DNA of 28,074 nucleotides from Stenocarpella maydis (taxonomy: Eukaryota; Ascomycota; Sordariomycetes; Diaporthales; Diaporthaceae). Location: contig NQMI01000152.1 in assembly GCA_002270565.1 (NCBI GenBank), positions 79,990 to 108,063 of the forward strand, written 5' to 3'. The notes below the pieces were generated by a model. The model was given only the letters and a program-made list of their open reading frames with translations. It had not been told where the DNA came from and did not search any database. Within the stretch, counting starts at the first letter, position 1, and each line of letters starts with the position of its first letter. Both the position numbers and the translations under genes were made by a program. This document shows positions 9,008 through 20,072 of this stretch, piece by piece.

Positions 9008-10200
9008 ATGACCACGCGAGCGGATACTGAGATATTGGAGGTCAAGGGTGATGGGATGGCGTCCTTTGACAAGGCCCCGGACCTGCGCTTCGCCAGCTTG
9101 AGCTCAAACGGCAAGACGGTTGAGCACAGGGAGCACCTCACTCCGCCTGAGATACCTCACGATTATGTCCAGCAGCCCGAGCTTCTATGGTGCAAGATCA
9201 GGCGGCACCTGCAAGAACCATTCTCAGAATTCTTTGGCACAATGGTCATGATCCTATTTGGCGATGGTGTTGTCGCACAAGTTACTCTTAGCGGTAACAC
9301 GAAGGGTGACTACCAGAGTATATCATGGGGCTGGGGGTATGTGCACTCTATCTCATCACTTTGACAAACAGTGGCGGGGCTTGGATATCCCATCGAGTTC
9401 AGTGTGTGACACCGCTCTAATGACGTCGCAACAGGCTGGCCGTCATGGTTGGGGTCTACGTCGCCAAGAAGAGCGGTGGGCATCTCAATCCGGCCGTCAC
9501 GCTGTCCAACTGTGTCTTCCGCGGCTTGCCCTGGCACAAGTTCCCCGTCTACTTCATCTCACAGCTTCTCGGGGCCATGGCCGGGGCATTCATAGTGTAC
9601 TTCAACTACAGGCTGGCTATTGACAACTTCGAAGGCGGCCCGGGGATCCGTACAGTCGGCGGCAACACATCTAGCGCTGGCGTCTTTTGCACGTACCCGG
9701 CCTCTTTCATGACGAGGGGCCAGATGTTCGTGAGCGAATTTGTTGCCAGTGCTATCCTCATGTTCAATATCTTCGCATTTGTCGACGCTGGGGCTGGTGA
9801 CCTGCTCCCGCTTTGCCTGTTCTTCCTCATCTTTGGGATTGGCGCCTGCTTTGGTTGGCAGACAGGCTATGCCATCAATCTCGCCAGGGACTTTGGGCCT
9901 AGGCTGGTCTCATATATTCTGGGCTATGGAAGTGACGTCTGGTCAGCCGGGGGCTACTATTTCTGGGTAAGTGTGTCCCACAGTGATTAAATCTCCCCCT
10001 AACGCCGATCTCTTAGCAATAGATCGCATGCTGAAAACTGGCAGATTCCCATGGTTGCTCCCTTTCTCGGTTGTTTGTTTGGGGCTATGCTCTATGATGT
10101 TTTCTTATGCATGGGAGATACCCCTGTCAACACCCCTTGGATGGGTCTCCGACGCTTCACGAAGCCCAAATCCAGCCAGTGGGCTGGACAGCATGTCTAG
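9008..10200 (+). CDS. Aquaglyceroporin (MIP family glycerol channel)
   Basis: Plasma-membrane channel of the major intrinsic protein family, expected to pass glycerol and possibly water. Exons 9008-9336, 9435-9966 and 10045-10200 join in phase (introns of 98 and 78 nt) to give 338 aa. About 70 cytosolic N-terminal residues precede the first membrane segment (EFFGTMVMILFGDGVVA). The first pore loop has a normal NPA (GGHLNPAVTL, residues 128-130); the second reads GYAINLARDFGPR, with NLA at 258-260 followed by Arg261 and Asp262. The Asp after the second motif is the mark of glycerol-conducting rather than water-only members, and NLA is known in fungal Fps1-type channels. The start is the first ATG in frame. 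The short tail has no long regulatory extension like that of yeast Fps1. Head-to-head with glycerol kinase, it probably supplies that enzyme's substrate. Confidence 0.93.
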
Positions 10201-10303
10201 TTAAGTGCTTCAAGACATGCGCAGAGTATGAGATGGCTTATGGGCATGGAGACGAAGCATAGCCATGCATCACGGCGTGAACGGCGCTGGCCGTTAAGGG
10301 TTA

Positions 10304-10594
10304 TTGTTGAAAAAGAACGCATTGATTCACCCACATGGCCCAATAGCATATCGACAGAGAGTATATAGCCTAACTAAATACCTCGATATACATAACGATT
10401 TTGAAACACTACTCGAAACGTTTACAAAGCTCGCATCATCGTCAGACACAATTAGCAGACTCTATTACCGGCAGCGCGAATGGCTCGACAGAGCACTATT
10501 AATGAGTACAGATGAATCGTCGAAAAGTAGCGCGCAAATATATGCAAGTATCACGGTCAGTGTTGAAGGGACCGACTACATTTTGACTCTTTGA
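10304..10594 (+). other. Isolated open frame, possible gene relic
   Basis: The frame stays open for about 96 codons in moderately AT-rich DNA. Its middle has a protein-like mix (TKYLDIHNDFETLLETFTKL, then LYYRQREWLDRALL), but it has no ATG at the left end (the first codon taken is TTG) and I recognise no family. It could be a fragment of an element lost with the neighbouring solo LTR, or chance. Confidence 0.2.
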
Positions 10595-10733
10595 TATTTC
10601 AATCTAGGTTGACTTCAAGGGCCCAGGAAAGTTCTTTACTATTTATAGTACTTATAACGTGCACTGACACTCTGCATGGAAAGAACTCAACACAGACTAG
10701 AATTAAAGCTTAACTACTTCAAAATCTAATTAT

Positions 10734-10974
10734 TGTTGGTCTGGCTTTCCCGTACGGGATATACGTCGTCGAACGTAGGCAATGATGTTGTACATATTCG
10801 GCTATGGTGTTGAGGGGAGAGTTGCAGCGTAGCTGCAGCCCCTTGGAAGGTCTACCTATGGGTGCCCGAAGGCCTATTGATAATACTAGCCTGACGCACG
10901 GGCCACCGAGTGCTTAGTGCTCAGAGCCTAGTGCACAACACCCTTCTGGGCGTGGGCAGACCCCTATTCCAACA
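10734..10974. mobile_element. Solo LTR of a retrotransposon
   Basis: The 241-bp segment starts TGTTGG and ends CCAACA, the inverted terminal hexamers typical of LTRs. It is flanked by ATTAT (10729-10733) and TTTAT (10975-10979), a 5-bp target duplication with one difference. Read on the minus strand it opens TGTTGGAATAGGGG, a start seen in fungal Copia-type LTRs as I recall them. No gag or pol sequence adjoins either side, so this is most simply a solo LTR left by recombination between two LTRs. Confidence 0.6.
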
Positions 10975-11348
10975 TTTATTGAGTTTAACCAAAAAACTTT
11001 GTAAATTAAAATAATAAAAATGGCAAAACTTAATGAGTTCCTTGAGGTCAGTATATGTAAAAATAAAGTTATATACAAGGCTATTACTAGCTTCCTATAA
11101 GGGCTTTAAACTAGAGTATTTAGCATATAGCGAATAGTATAACAATACATTGCGGCTGAAGCCGTTGTGACTTGTAACGCAATTGATCCCGAATTTAAAC
11201 AAGTAGGCAACGGCAAAGAGTTCCGATGCACTGATATTTTATCCCACGATTCTCGCGACCCCACGGATTGACTTTGGAGACTTGGAAGCTAAGACCCGTG
11301 GCATTTTCAAAGAGATCAACACGCCTCATCTGCAAGTAGAGAAGGGAA

Positions 11349-11981
11349 TCACTTGGAACAGACAGGAATGTTGATGACCTGGCCGATCTGCAAGTCGCTC
11401 GGGTTCACCCCCGGGTTGGCAGCAACCAGCGAGTGCAGGGTGATGCCCAACTTCGAGGAGATGGAGAAGAAGGTATCCCCCTTGGCAATGGTGTATTTGC
11501 CAGACACCCCGGCGCCGGGAGAGACGCAGGTGGCCGTGCCGGCGGCGGGCCAGCAGCTCTTGTTGTCCAGGTCGGCCGGGCACACGTCCGTCGGGACCTC
11601 CAGGACCTCGCCGGCGAGGATGTAGTCGGGGTTGGTGATGCCGTTGGCCTTGGCGATGTTGCAGACCCCCGAGTCGAACTGGGCCGCGATCTTCTCGAGC
11701 GTGTCCCCAGCCACGACCGTGTACTTCTCCAGGGGCCCGTCGACGCAGGCGGTAGTACTGCCGGCTCGGCGCATCCTTGGCAGGGCGTCCCCGCCGGCCC
11801 GGTTGCTGAGGCCCGTGGTGCAGGAGTACAGCGTGCCGATGCTGGTGTCGTTGAAGTGGAACTGCACCTTGGTGGGGGCTTCGCAGCTCGATCGCTCGGC
11901 GATGAGGCTGGGGCCCGCGCGGGATGGGAAAGCCGCGGCCAGGGCGGCCATCGAGAGGATGTTCAAAGTGGCGAAATGCAT
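11349..11981 (-). CDS. Secreted two-LysM protein, effector-like
   Basis: The 210-aa intronless product has a signal peptide (MHFATLNILSMAALAAAFPS) and two LysM domains at about residues 86-130 (KYTVVAGDTLEKIAAQF) and 162-206 (KYTIAKGDTFFSISSKLG). LysM domains bind chitin oligomers. Eight cysteines (33, 54, 79, 107, 134, 143, 152, 208) suit an apoplastic, disulfide-bonded protein. There is no catalytic domain, membrane anchor or GPI signal. The layout, small secreted protein with only LysM modules, is that of fungal LysM effectors such as Ecp6 or Slp1, which hide chitin from plant receptors or protect hyphae from chitinases; whether this copy does either is inference. The start at 11981 is the first ATG; only a TTG precedes it in frame. 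The linker has a Gly/Arg-rich stretch (RAGGDALPRMRRAG) that could be a processing site. Confidence 0.9.
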   Translation of the reverse strand: MHFATLNILSMAALAAAFPSRAGPSLIAERSSCEAPTKVQFHFNDTSIGTLYSCTTGLSNRAGGDALPRMRRAGSTTACVDGPLEKYTVVAGDTLEKIAAQFDSGVCNIAKANGITNPDYILAGEVLEVPTDVCPADLDNKSCWPAAGTATCVSPGAGVSGKYTIAKGDTFFSISSKLGITLHSLVAANPGVNPSDLQIGQVINIPVCSK

Positions 11982-14900
11982 GATGATTGTGGTTTGGATG
12001 AGAACTTGAGATGATGGGTTATACAATTGGAAGTAATGTGAGCGAGAGACTTGGTTGCAAGTTATTCAACGAGAGATAGTTGACAGTCCTATGGTATTTA
12101 TACACAATATCCCAACGACGCTATTCCCTTTCAATTCTTCAGCTGGGAAACCAGCTGAAGAAAACACGAAACTTAAATGTGAGTCAGTTGCGACAACATA
12201 ACACCACTCCATGGATATCATGGAGCCCGAGTCAAGCATCGGCCAGATCAGGGAGCTCGAGTCCGGTAGCCTCAGTCGGAACTCGGCATGATGATCTAGT
12301 TCGGCGGGCATGGAATACGTAAGCGCAGATGGGGATGGGGCGATAACCTCTGGGAATAGTTTTAGTAGAGCGGCGTAAATGCACCTTGCATTGCTTGGCA
12401 AGGAGATAGCCTTGCAAACACAGCCAATCTCTTCGAACATACTATAATGTGAGTGTTTTCTCTAAAGGTAAGCAGTTACGGCAATCCTATTGGAAGAGCG
12501 CCTGGTCAAGCCGTTCACTAAGCAAGGATGGGTTGATTGTCAAAGAGGCCATTAGATACCATTCCCATTGGGACGGGAGTCTCAGCGGTCGAGCTTGCAC
12601 GTGCCATTTGATTATAGCGGAGGAGAAGGGTCAAGCTCTTACCTGTTGGAAAGAAGTTGGAATCACCGCTGCTGCGGTGGGAATACATAGATATACTGCA
12701 GTCGTCACCTGTGTACAAAGTCAAATATGTAGTTTCTTGTAAATAATGAGAAGTTTCTCTTGAATTATAATTGATTAATCTTTATACAAGCGCAGATACT
12801 ATATCATATTGCAGCCGACTCTGCCACGAGCAAGCTGCCAGTCTCGGGGTAATTAGTAGTTAGTGCTATTGATACCAGCCTGCTTATAGCCCTATAACAT
12901 CAAATTTTGAGGTCCATGAAATGAAGATAAAATACTACCAACCTTGAACTTGAACAAGTGCTCCGCGGCAACCGAACCGCCCCCCCCCCCCGGGTGAGTC
13001 TTACTTAGGCCAGCCAGACATCTTGATCGATCCCGCCCCTAGGCACCATTCGAAATTGTCGAGAGCAGGAGTTAGGCGGAGTGTAACAGCATTTGACTAT
13101 GCATGGTCCTTCAACTCGAGTGCTGCAATGGCGTGCTTCGAGTTTGCTCCCGACCTCGAGGCCCCGTGACCCCAGGTGCAGCCGTCGTGGCAGCGAGGCT
13201 GAGAGACATTAACTTCTTATACAGGCAAGTGTGAACTTCATATTCCCATACCTAGGTTGTGATTTGTGCGGGGCGGAGTCTTGCGGTTTGCGTGTGATGA
13301 TGTTAAAATTGTGCTTTGAATATTCCAGAACGATTTGCTTCCGGAATCTAGGGATTTCTTTCACGATACGTGGTCTTACTTCTCGTTAGACACAAGAGTT
13401 TACAAATCGAGTACACTCATTTGAAGTCCATTTTAACCAGTGCCCACTTTTGGAAAGAAACGTGATTTGGGGATCCGCTTCATTCCGAGAAATCCGAACC
13501 TCCTACACGTCGCGGTCACCTGAGTGTTACGAATCAGGGGCTCGCTGGGCCCACTATTTCAACGCTCCATTATGTATATAAACGAGCACCTCTCGTACAA
13601 TAGCCATAGCGCTAGAGACTACCCAAGTTGCTCTATTCGATATGCCACGCTCAGAATCGTGACATTACCCGGCTTGCGTGCCACAAACACCACCAAATCT
13701 CACACGCGAGCCCCATTAATGTTGGAGCCCTGCGTGCTGGTGTGTGTGCCAGGTGTTGGTGGTTGAACTAGCGGCGCCACAAGCGTGTTTGTCCTGATTC
13801 GGATGGGAACTATGTGAATGGCTCTGATGGGAAACGAATACAATTTCTTTGAGTGTCTGAGAGTATTGACCCTTCTAAATAGTGCGGTGGAAAGATGGGG
13901 AAACTCGCAGTCGCTCTTTGCGATCGCCCACATCCGCGATGTCTCGCAGGTGGCAATTTAGGGGACCGAGAAGCACGGTAACGATATGGCCCTCGTTAAG
14001 AAATCACACCTATTTTCGGCACAGACTCACCTTTAAAGAATTCATCCTAAACGCCATAGCGGAGCACAGTCGGGCTTAACTACCATTCTTGACAGCGAAA
14101 TAAAAAAAAAAAAAAAGTTGAAAACGTTATCGTCTACAGGTGTGGCTTAATACGGCCTCTGGCCTCTGGAGCCTATTATTACTTTAAGTTCTCAAGGTAA
14201 AGAGTTGACATATTTCTGTGGGCATGGCCGCACAGCTTCATTGATTGATTCATCACGTAGATCCATGGCCACGTAGCTGGCACCAGAGACAAGGCTCGTC
14301 ATCTCATAGGGAAGAGCCTGTCGAGTATATTGCTGCTTCCGTGGGTATGTGCTACGGTACCCACCTAGACGGCCCACTATATAAACGCCTGCACTACGCC
14401 CATGAACCATGGGTACTTAATCTCTTCTCTCTTCGCGCAACAATCAAGCTATTTCCTCGTACATGTTGCTATGCTGTAGCAGTATGCAAGCGAGCGTCAG
14501 CAGTCTCGGGTTGGGGAGCATTCATCACGCGGCAGGTACTGTCCGGCGGTTGCCTCCACTGTAGTCGACAATACTGTACGGCGTGGTTAAATCCAAAGCC
14601 CCCACCCCGAGTAAGCATTGACTAATTAGACCTCAACTACCCAACAGGTAGGTAGGCTATGGCCCCGAGATGCCTACTGGGGACCCCTATGCCCTAATAT
14701 TTAGCATAGGCCCTTTCAATGTCTTGGCTGGCGGCTTGGGAGGCATAAGCTGGCTCGGTTTGTATTTTGCGTCGTTGGCCAGTGGACTCGTCTGCCCTTG
14801 AGCGAGTAATTATGGCCTTGTTCTTTGTGGTCCAGTGTGGATTGGAGGACTTGTAGTTACTTCGCGGTGGTCTCGACGACCGGCAACGACCCGATGGGCT

Positions 14901-16282
14901 CCTCCTCCCATGATGGTCTGCTAGCTGACCACAGCCTAAGATCGTGGAGGAGGTGGAAAGCTCGGCCGGTGGATGATCTGGCTCAGTCGCGGGAAGCAGT
15001 CCGAAGGGGTATCTGAGGGAAGCGCAGGGATGCAAGGCGGGTGGGCAGCTGCGTGTGCAGTAATTATGATCTGAGAGGTAGTAATGCCAGCACGTGCAGG
15101 TAGCATCCTCCGGGAGACATTTTCGGAGGAAAACAGGATTGAGGAGCGTGGCTTAGTTCCAATGTTTCTCAAGACATTGGGCTGTGGAACCAAAACACCG
15201 ACTGAGGTACCCCATTTGATTAATGCGCGGTGAGACCGGATGAAAAGGAGGAGGGGTTCGAGGTTGTGCGCATGGCCATTGTGGCTTATCCATCCCTGCT
15301 GGCTGTGGTGTATGGTAGCACATGGCATGGATGAATGCATCGAGAAGTCCTCCTGGGAGGTCTCTTCCAAGTCCTCGGGCCAGGGTGTGGAGAGGACGTG
15401 ATCTCGGTTGGGCGACCTCTTGCAAGCATTCCAGGGCAACGAGGTTTCCCCAGGGGATGGGAGGGCCACGAGCCGGTCTTTGTTGGCCACTTTACCCCTG
15501 AGGCCAACCCACCGGTGGAGATTGACAACCTCGCTGCAGCATCTGAATCAGGGATGCAGTTGTTGGCCATGGCACCGCGCCGACGGGCGCCAGAGAAACC
15601 AAGACTGCGACGAGGCCCGATACGAGCAGCGGCCAAGGCATATATACCACCGTGTGCAAGGAACCAGCCAGCCACAAGGCTCGGTGCAGACCATTGAGCC
15701 CAGGGCCGGATTCCAGGGCGCCAAAACCCCCTGAGCTGACATCACAACCCGGCAGTTGTGGTGCAGCATCCCTGAGCCTGCACGGGGGTCTACGCGGCCC
15801 CCACAGCCCGCACAGCCCTCCGGCCAGCCGGGCGTGGGCCCGGGACGCGGAGATTTTCACGAAAAATAGCAATCCGGACCCACAGCAATCAAACGCCCCA
15901 GAGGCCCAGCGAGGTCTCGACCTGGTCAATCACGGCAGTGGGCCACCCATCACCACCCGTTGCGGACCACATCGCCAGATACGAGATCACTCGGCGCCGG
16001 GAGATCAGCAAACGCCCTGTTCTCGATCAGCAAACGGATGGCCTTTAAACACGGTCGATCCCGCCCTCAGAGAAGGCCTCGTCCAGATGTCCCTCCTCAC
16101 CCATCTCCGGATCATCACTCGTTCAAGATTCACGGGCGTCACTCTTTTATATCTCCCTGATTCACCAAGGCAACGCTGTCATATTGCACGTATAATTATA
16201 ATAACACCCTGCCATTCCTCCCTGTCCCGTCCTTGTCGCCCCGCCAGACACATACGTACTTGAGCATCAACCAGCCGTCACC
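11982..16282. other. Long gene-poor intergenic region
   Basis: About 4.3 kb separate the divergent starts of the LysM and GH17 genes. Open frames of up to 124-184 codons exist on both strands (for example minus 12440-12066 and 15490-14936), but none shows a family motif. The only suggestive one starts at 15641 on the minus strand with a signal-peptide-like sequence. A twelve-C tract lies at 12980-12991 and a fifteen-A tract at 14102-14116. The last 200 bp form the GH17 promoter, with TTTTATATC near 16144. Confidence 0.5.
15495..15641 (-). other. Possible 5' exon of a small secreted protein
   Basis: From ATG 15641 the minus strand reads MPWPLLVSGLVAVLVSLAPV and continues through GA with a good signal-peptide pattern (short N-region, hydrophobic core, GA-V cleavage context). 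The frame stops after about 48 codons. A GTAAAG donor candidate near the end could splice it into open sequence further on (to about 14936), but no branch site or conserved domain supports this. It may equally be chance, since GC-rich antisense frames often look hydrophobic. Confidence 0.2.
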
Positions 16283-17500
16283 ATGGTCTGCACCAAGAAG
16301 TCGAGCGCCGTCGCGGCCGTCGCCACCGCCGCGAGCTCTTTCTACGGCGGCTACAACGCCACCGCCCCGACTGCGGCGCCGTCCGCGTCCGGCTCCTTTT
16401 CCCAGCCGCAGGTGGCTGCCGTTGCCGCCCCGAGCAGCGGCTCGCCTGCCGCCGCCGCGGGCGCTGCCAGCTCGGGCATCAAGGGCTTCAACTACGGGGC
16501 CTTCTTCCTCAACCAGCAGGCCAAGGCCCAGAACGACTTCGAGTACGAGTTCACAAAGGCCCAGAACCTGGCCAACACAACCGGGTGGAACAGCGCTCGT
16601 CTCTACACCACGGGTGAGTAGCCCCGTGCCCTCTGCCCCACAACTGTCCCTCGCCATGTCGATCTCCCGCACACACGTTGCAGTCTGCGTCGATCTCACG
16701 ACAAGTCATATGAGTCCCCAACAGGCCTGTGAAGCTGACATGCCAGTCCAGTCCAGTGGGGAACTGCCGCCGAGCCCATCTCGGCGATTCCTGCCGCCAT
16801 CTCGACCAAGACCACCCTGCTGCTAGGCATGTGGGTGTCGGGCAGCGCGACGGCCATCGACAACGAGCTCACCGCGCTCAAGGCGGCCATCTCCACCTAC
16901 GGCTCCGCCTTCACCGACCTGGTGGTCGGCATCTCCGTCGGCTCCGAGGACCTGTACCGCGAGGCCCAGGGCGACGCCTCCAGCCCCGGCGTCACGGCCG
17001 ACGCGCTCATCAGCTACATCGGCCGGGTGCGCGAGGCCATCAAGGGCACCCCCCTGGCCGGCGTCCCCGTGGGCCACGTCGACACGTACGACAGCTTCGA
17101 GAACGCCACCAACGCGGCCGTCGTCGACGCCATCGACTGGATCGGCTTCGACGGCTACCCCTACTGGGAGAAGGCCAACGGCAACTCGATCGAGGCCGCC
17201 CACGACCTCTTCTACACCGGCCTCAACAAGACCAGGGCCATCTCCAAGGGCAAGCCCGTCTACGTGACCGAGACCGGCTGGCCCATCAAGGGCGACGACT
17301 TTGGCGAGGCCGTGCCCGGCCCCGCCAACGCCCGCACCTACTGGAAGGAGATCGCCTGCTCGCTCATCGGGTCCAACATCAACCTCTGGTGGTACAACCT
17401 GCAGGAGTCCCAGAACGGCCAGGCCAACCCCGACTTTGGTATCTTCGGCGCTGGTGACCTGAACCAGGTGGCCCAGAGCTACGATCTCTCTTGCCCATAG
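16283..17500 (+). CDS. GH17 beta-1,3-glucanase / glucanosyltransferase
   Basis: Cell-wall glucan hydrolase or transglycosylase of family GH17. Exons 16283-16613 and 16752-17500 (138-nt intron, GTGAGT donor, acceptor CAG at 16751) give 359 aa. The (beta/alpha)8 domain begins near residue 66 (IKGFNYGAF). The acid/base is E176 in GISVGSEDLYR and the nucleophile E284 in VYVTETGWP; WIGFDGYPYWE, NLWWYNLQES and FGIFGAG are further family blocks. The start is the first ATG in a strong context (GTCACCATGG), with a TATA-like element about 135 bp upstream. The first 65 residues are Ala/Ser/Pro-rich and lack a clear signal peptide, unusual for a family acting outside the membrane; an unseen upstream exon is possible. 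No C-terminal GPI signal is present, so it resembles the soluble Scw/Bgl2-like group rather than anchored forms. Confidence 0.93.
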
Positions 17501-20072
17501 GCAAATGGGATAGCAGGGGACATGTGATGTGAAGGCCTTGGTATTTGAAGGATTACACTAAAAAACAGAAGAAAAAGGGGTGTGTGCGGTTGTACGGGCG
17601 CGCTGAGGAGGCAGAGAGTCGGTCCTGGATATTCCTACATCATTGTGGATGGTAGAGGACGGTACCTCTGGTATACCTGCACCAGCTAACTAATACAAAT
17701 CCTTCACCCGATGCACAATTAATTACAAGAGACCTGACATCCGGCGAATAAAATTTGTTGTGAACGCACGCAGCTCGACACATCTAGGCATAGTTACCGA
17801 TCCAGGGGTAGTTGGCCTTGCATGGGCCGTGCTGATTTCACCCACCTCGGAGTCAGTATGACTGGGCGATTCTCCTCGCTTTTACATGCCACCTCGAGTT
17901 GTGTTTAGCTCTGACGCAGGCGCCACAATCATGCAGCACCAACAACATTCGGTATCTGAGGTGCGAGGCAAGCGTCATATGAGGACAGCTTGACGCTGAC
18001 AGCAGCAAGCCTCTAGGGGAACGGACCATTGGCCTGGCGGGCCTACAGCCTTGGTTTAAGTCCCGGTAGTTCCTTTACTCAGGTGCCAACACCTTCAGGC
18101 AGATAATGAGTTTGACTAGACCATCTCCAGGCGGTATCACCAACACATCGAATGAATTCCTCAACAAGCGCTGGAATTATCTAGAAATCTAGCAACGACT
18201 ACAAGGCCGGCTCGGCGTCTGATGTTTGATACTGGCGCTTCAGTGTATTCAGTCTTCCCCACGTCTCATAATCACCACTACAAGGACTTCCGCCACGTGT
18301 CTCGTGACCGCCCTCCTTCTCCAATATCACCATGTGTATTCTTTCCTATGCCGATGACTACGCTGAGAACCACACGGCGGCTCGAGCCAGGCAGTACAGG
18401 CAACTTTCTGAAGAGCCTTCTGGTAATCCAGGGCAGCAAGGAGACCACCTCAGCCGGCTTCGGCCGTGGCTGTAGGTGACCCTGGATCCCATCAGTGACG
18501 TCTGGGCTCGTGTGCAACATACGGCGGGCAAAACTGCCCCCACGACGATCGAAACTGCTCCATCACCAACCCAAGACATCGCAAATCGCTGGAGTATATG
18601 TAGATGGGTGCTGACGATGTCTGACCTCGACCGTACAGCACGGCTGCATCCCATGAGGCCGGGGACTAGGCAAACTAGATATAGGTACTACCGCCAATGT
18701 CTCTACTCTAGTGAATACGGGTAAAGACGGGCTCTACTAATATCGGATGTGTTGGCTAGGGGTATCTACATACTGCAACCGCATCTGCATGCAAAAACGT
18801 GACGTGCATGCAGCAACCACACGTGTTGTAGTCAATGTGTATGAACCGGACCGCCAGCCACCTCGGGTAGTATCCAGGTTGCCCTGCAGCTCCTTGCAGC
18901 ACCATCGCCGGTGAGGTGTGCAGCCTGCTGGGTTTGGTGGGCTGCATTGTCATTGTGCCATCTATCTGGCATTCGGTACGTCACGGAGAAGACATGTCAC
19001 GGAGCACGCTCTGTCCGTCGTCAGTGCGGTTCAGTGCAGAAGCCCTCAGCTTCGTTGTGAAGATAGCGGGGCGTTAGTGCCCGCTGCGTGGAATAGTGGA
19101 CCGCCCAGCACCTTTTTTGGGCGCGTGTGGTGGACCTCGGCTAACAGCGGTAAGGAAAGGTTGACATGGTTTTCGCGTATCGGGTGTCACATATCAGCTC
19201 TGAGGTTCTTGTTGCGTGATATTCTGATTCGCCAAAGGGTCTCACCGGGAGAGACTTGAATTGGCCAAGGGCAACAGACCGAGACCTTCGAGCCATATTG
19301 TCTAGAAACAACCGTGGAGAATTGATTGTAATCTTCATATTCGCACAGCTCGTTGTCCTCAATATCACGGGAGGCCTGTCCAGGGCTGCCAGGACGCTGT
19401 CTGATCGACACGAGAGTTGTCTGATGCGGAGGCGACTGATAAGGGAACCTCTGGAGGAGAGACAGACGCCTGGCGTGACAGCTGCTGACTTGGCTGGTTG
19501 GCTGTGGGCCCGCTCGATTCAAGTGGAGCGCCGCAGATAGGCTGGTGGTGAAGGATTGCCTTGGCCCACGTCATGGCCGTGCCACAGTCGGAGAGAGGAA
19601 AGTCGACTCTCTGCAAAAGGACCCGAAGGGTTGGTGGCACAGACAATCCCGACACACCGCATTTCAGCGTGCGGTTGAGCCTGACAGCCTGACAGGACAG
19701 AGGGACGGCATGTCAAGCGGAGATCCTGAGGGCAGCGTGAAAAAGAAGAGTGACAAGATAGAGAGAACTCCAGAGAGAGAGAGAAAAAAAGAGGGGAGGT
19801 CTCGGCGCGGCGTGCTGAGAGGCCAGCAGTGGCTTCCTGGGTATATGCGCGACGAATATTTTTAGCTCGGTTTTCGGAGTGCCTCGGTGGTGAGCCACCA
19901 CAGCCCGAGGTTCGCCCGTTTCACCTGGGCATGCAGTTGGTGTAGGCTCCTAGTCCTCCCATCGCTCCCATCGCTCCCATCGACAAGCATTTCGCGAAGC
20001 TTTCCCGGGGCAAATGGTCGATACGGTTGCCTAATGGTAGGATACCTAGGTAGTGGGTGCTGTGGTACTATG

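Larger units (their letters stand above)
10201..11348. other. AT-rich intergenic region with mobile-element relics
   Basis: This region lies between the convergent 3' ends of the aquaglyceroporin and LysM genes. It holds a solo LTR (10734-10974), an isolated open frame (about 10304-10594) and, from 10975 to about 11170, DNA rich in AAAATAATAAAA-like strings. The composition suggests an old transposon landing site. Confidence 0.6.

Noticed and set aside
12066..12440. 124-codon minus-strand open frame upstream of the LysM gene
   Set aside because: No domain, no signal peptide, and it overlaps the expected LysM promoter; a frame of this length is expected by chance in this much DNA.
14102..14116. 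Poly-A tract as the 3' end of a LINE or SINE
   Set aside because: No target duplication or retroelement coding remnant was found upstream; it may be plain homopolymer slippage.
16196..17457. Long frames opposite and alongside the GH17 gene
   Set aside because: His/Arg/Gly-rich shadow translations typical of codon-biased GC-rich genes; only the GH17 frame has catalytic motifs.
18040..18070. Possible tRNA T-arm (GGTTTAAGTCCC)
   Set aside because: The bases on either side cannot form the five-pair T stem and no acceptor or anticodon arm was found.
18222..18400. FDTGAS-like retropepsin string followed by a YADD-like reverse transcriptase string
   Set aside because: They lie in different frames only about 120 bp apart, whereas protease and reverse transcriptase active sites are several hundred bases apart in retroelements; no other pol motif is present.
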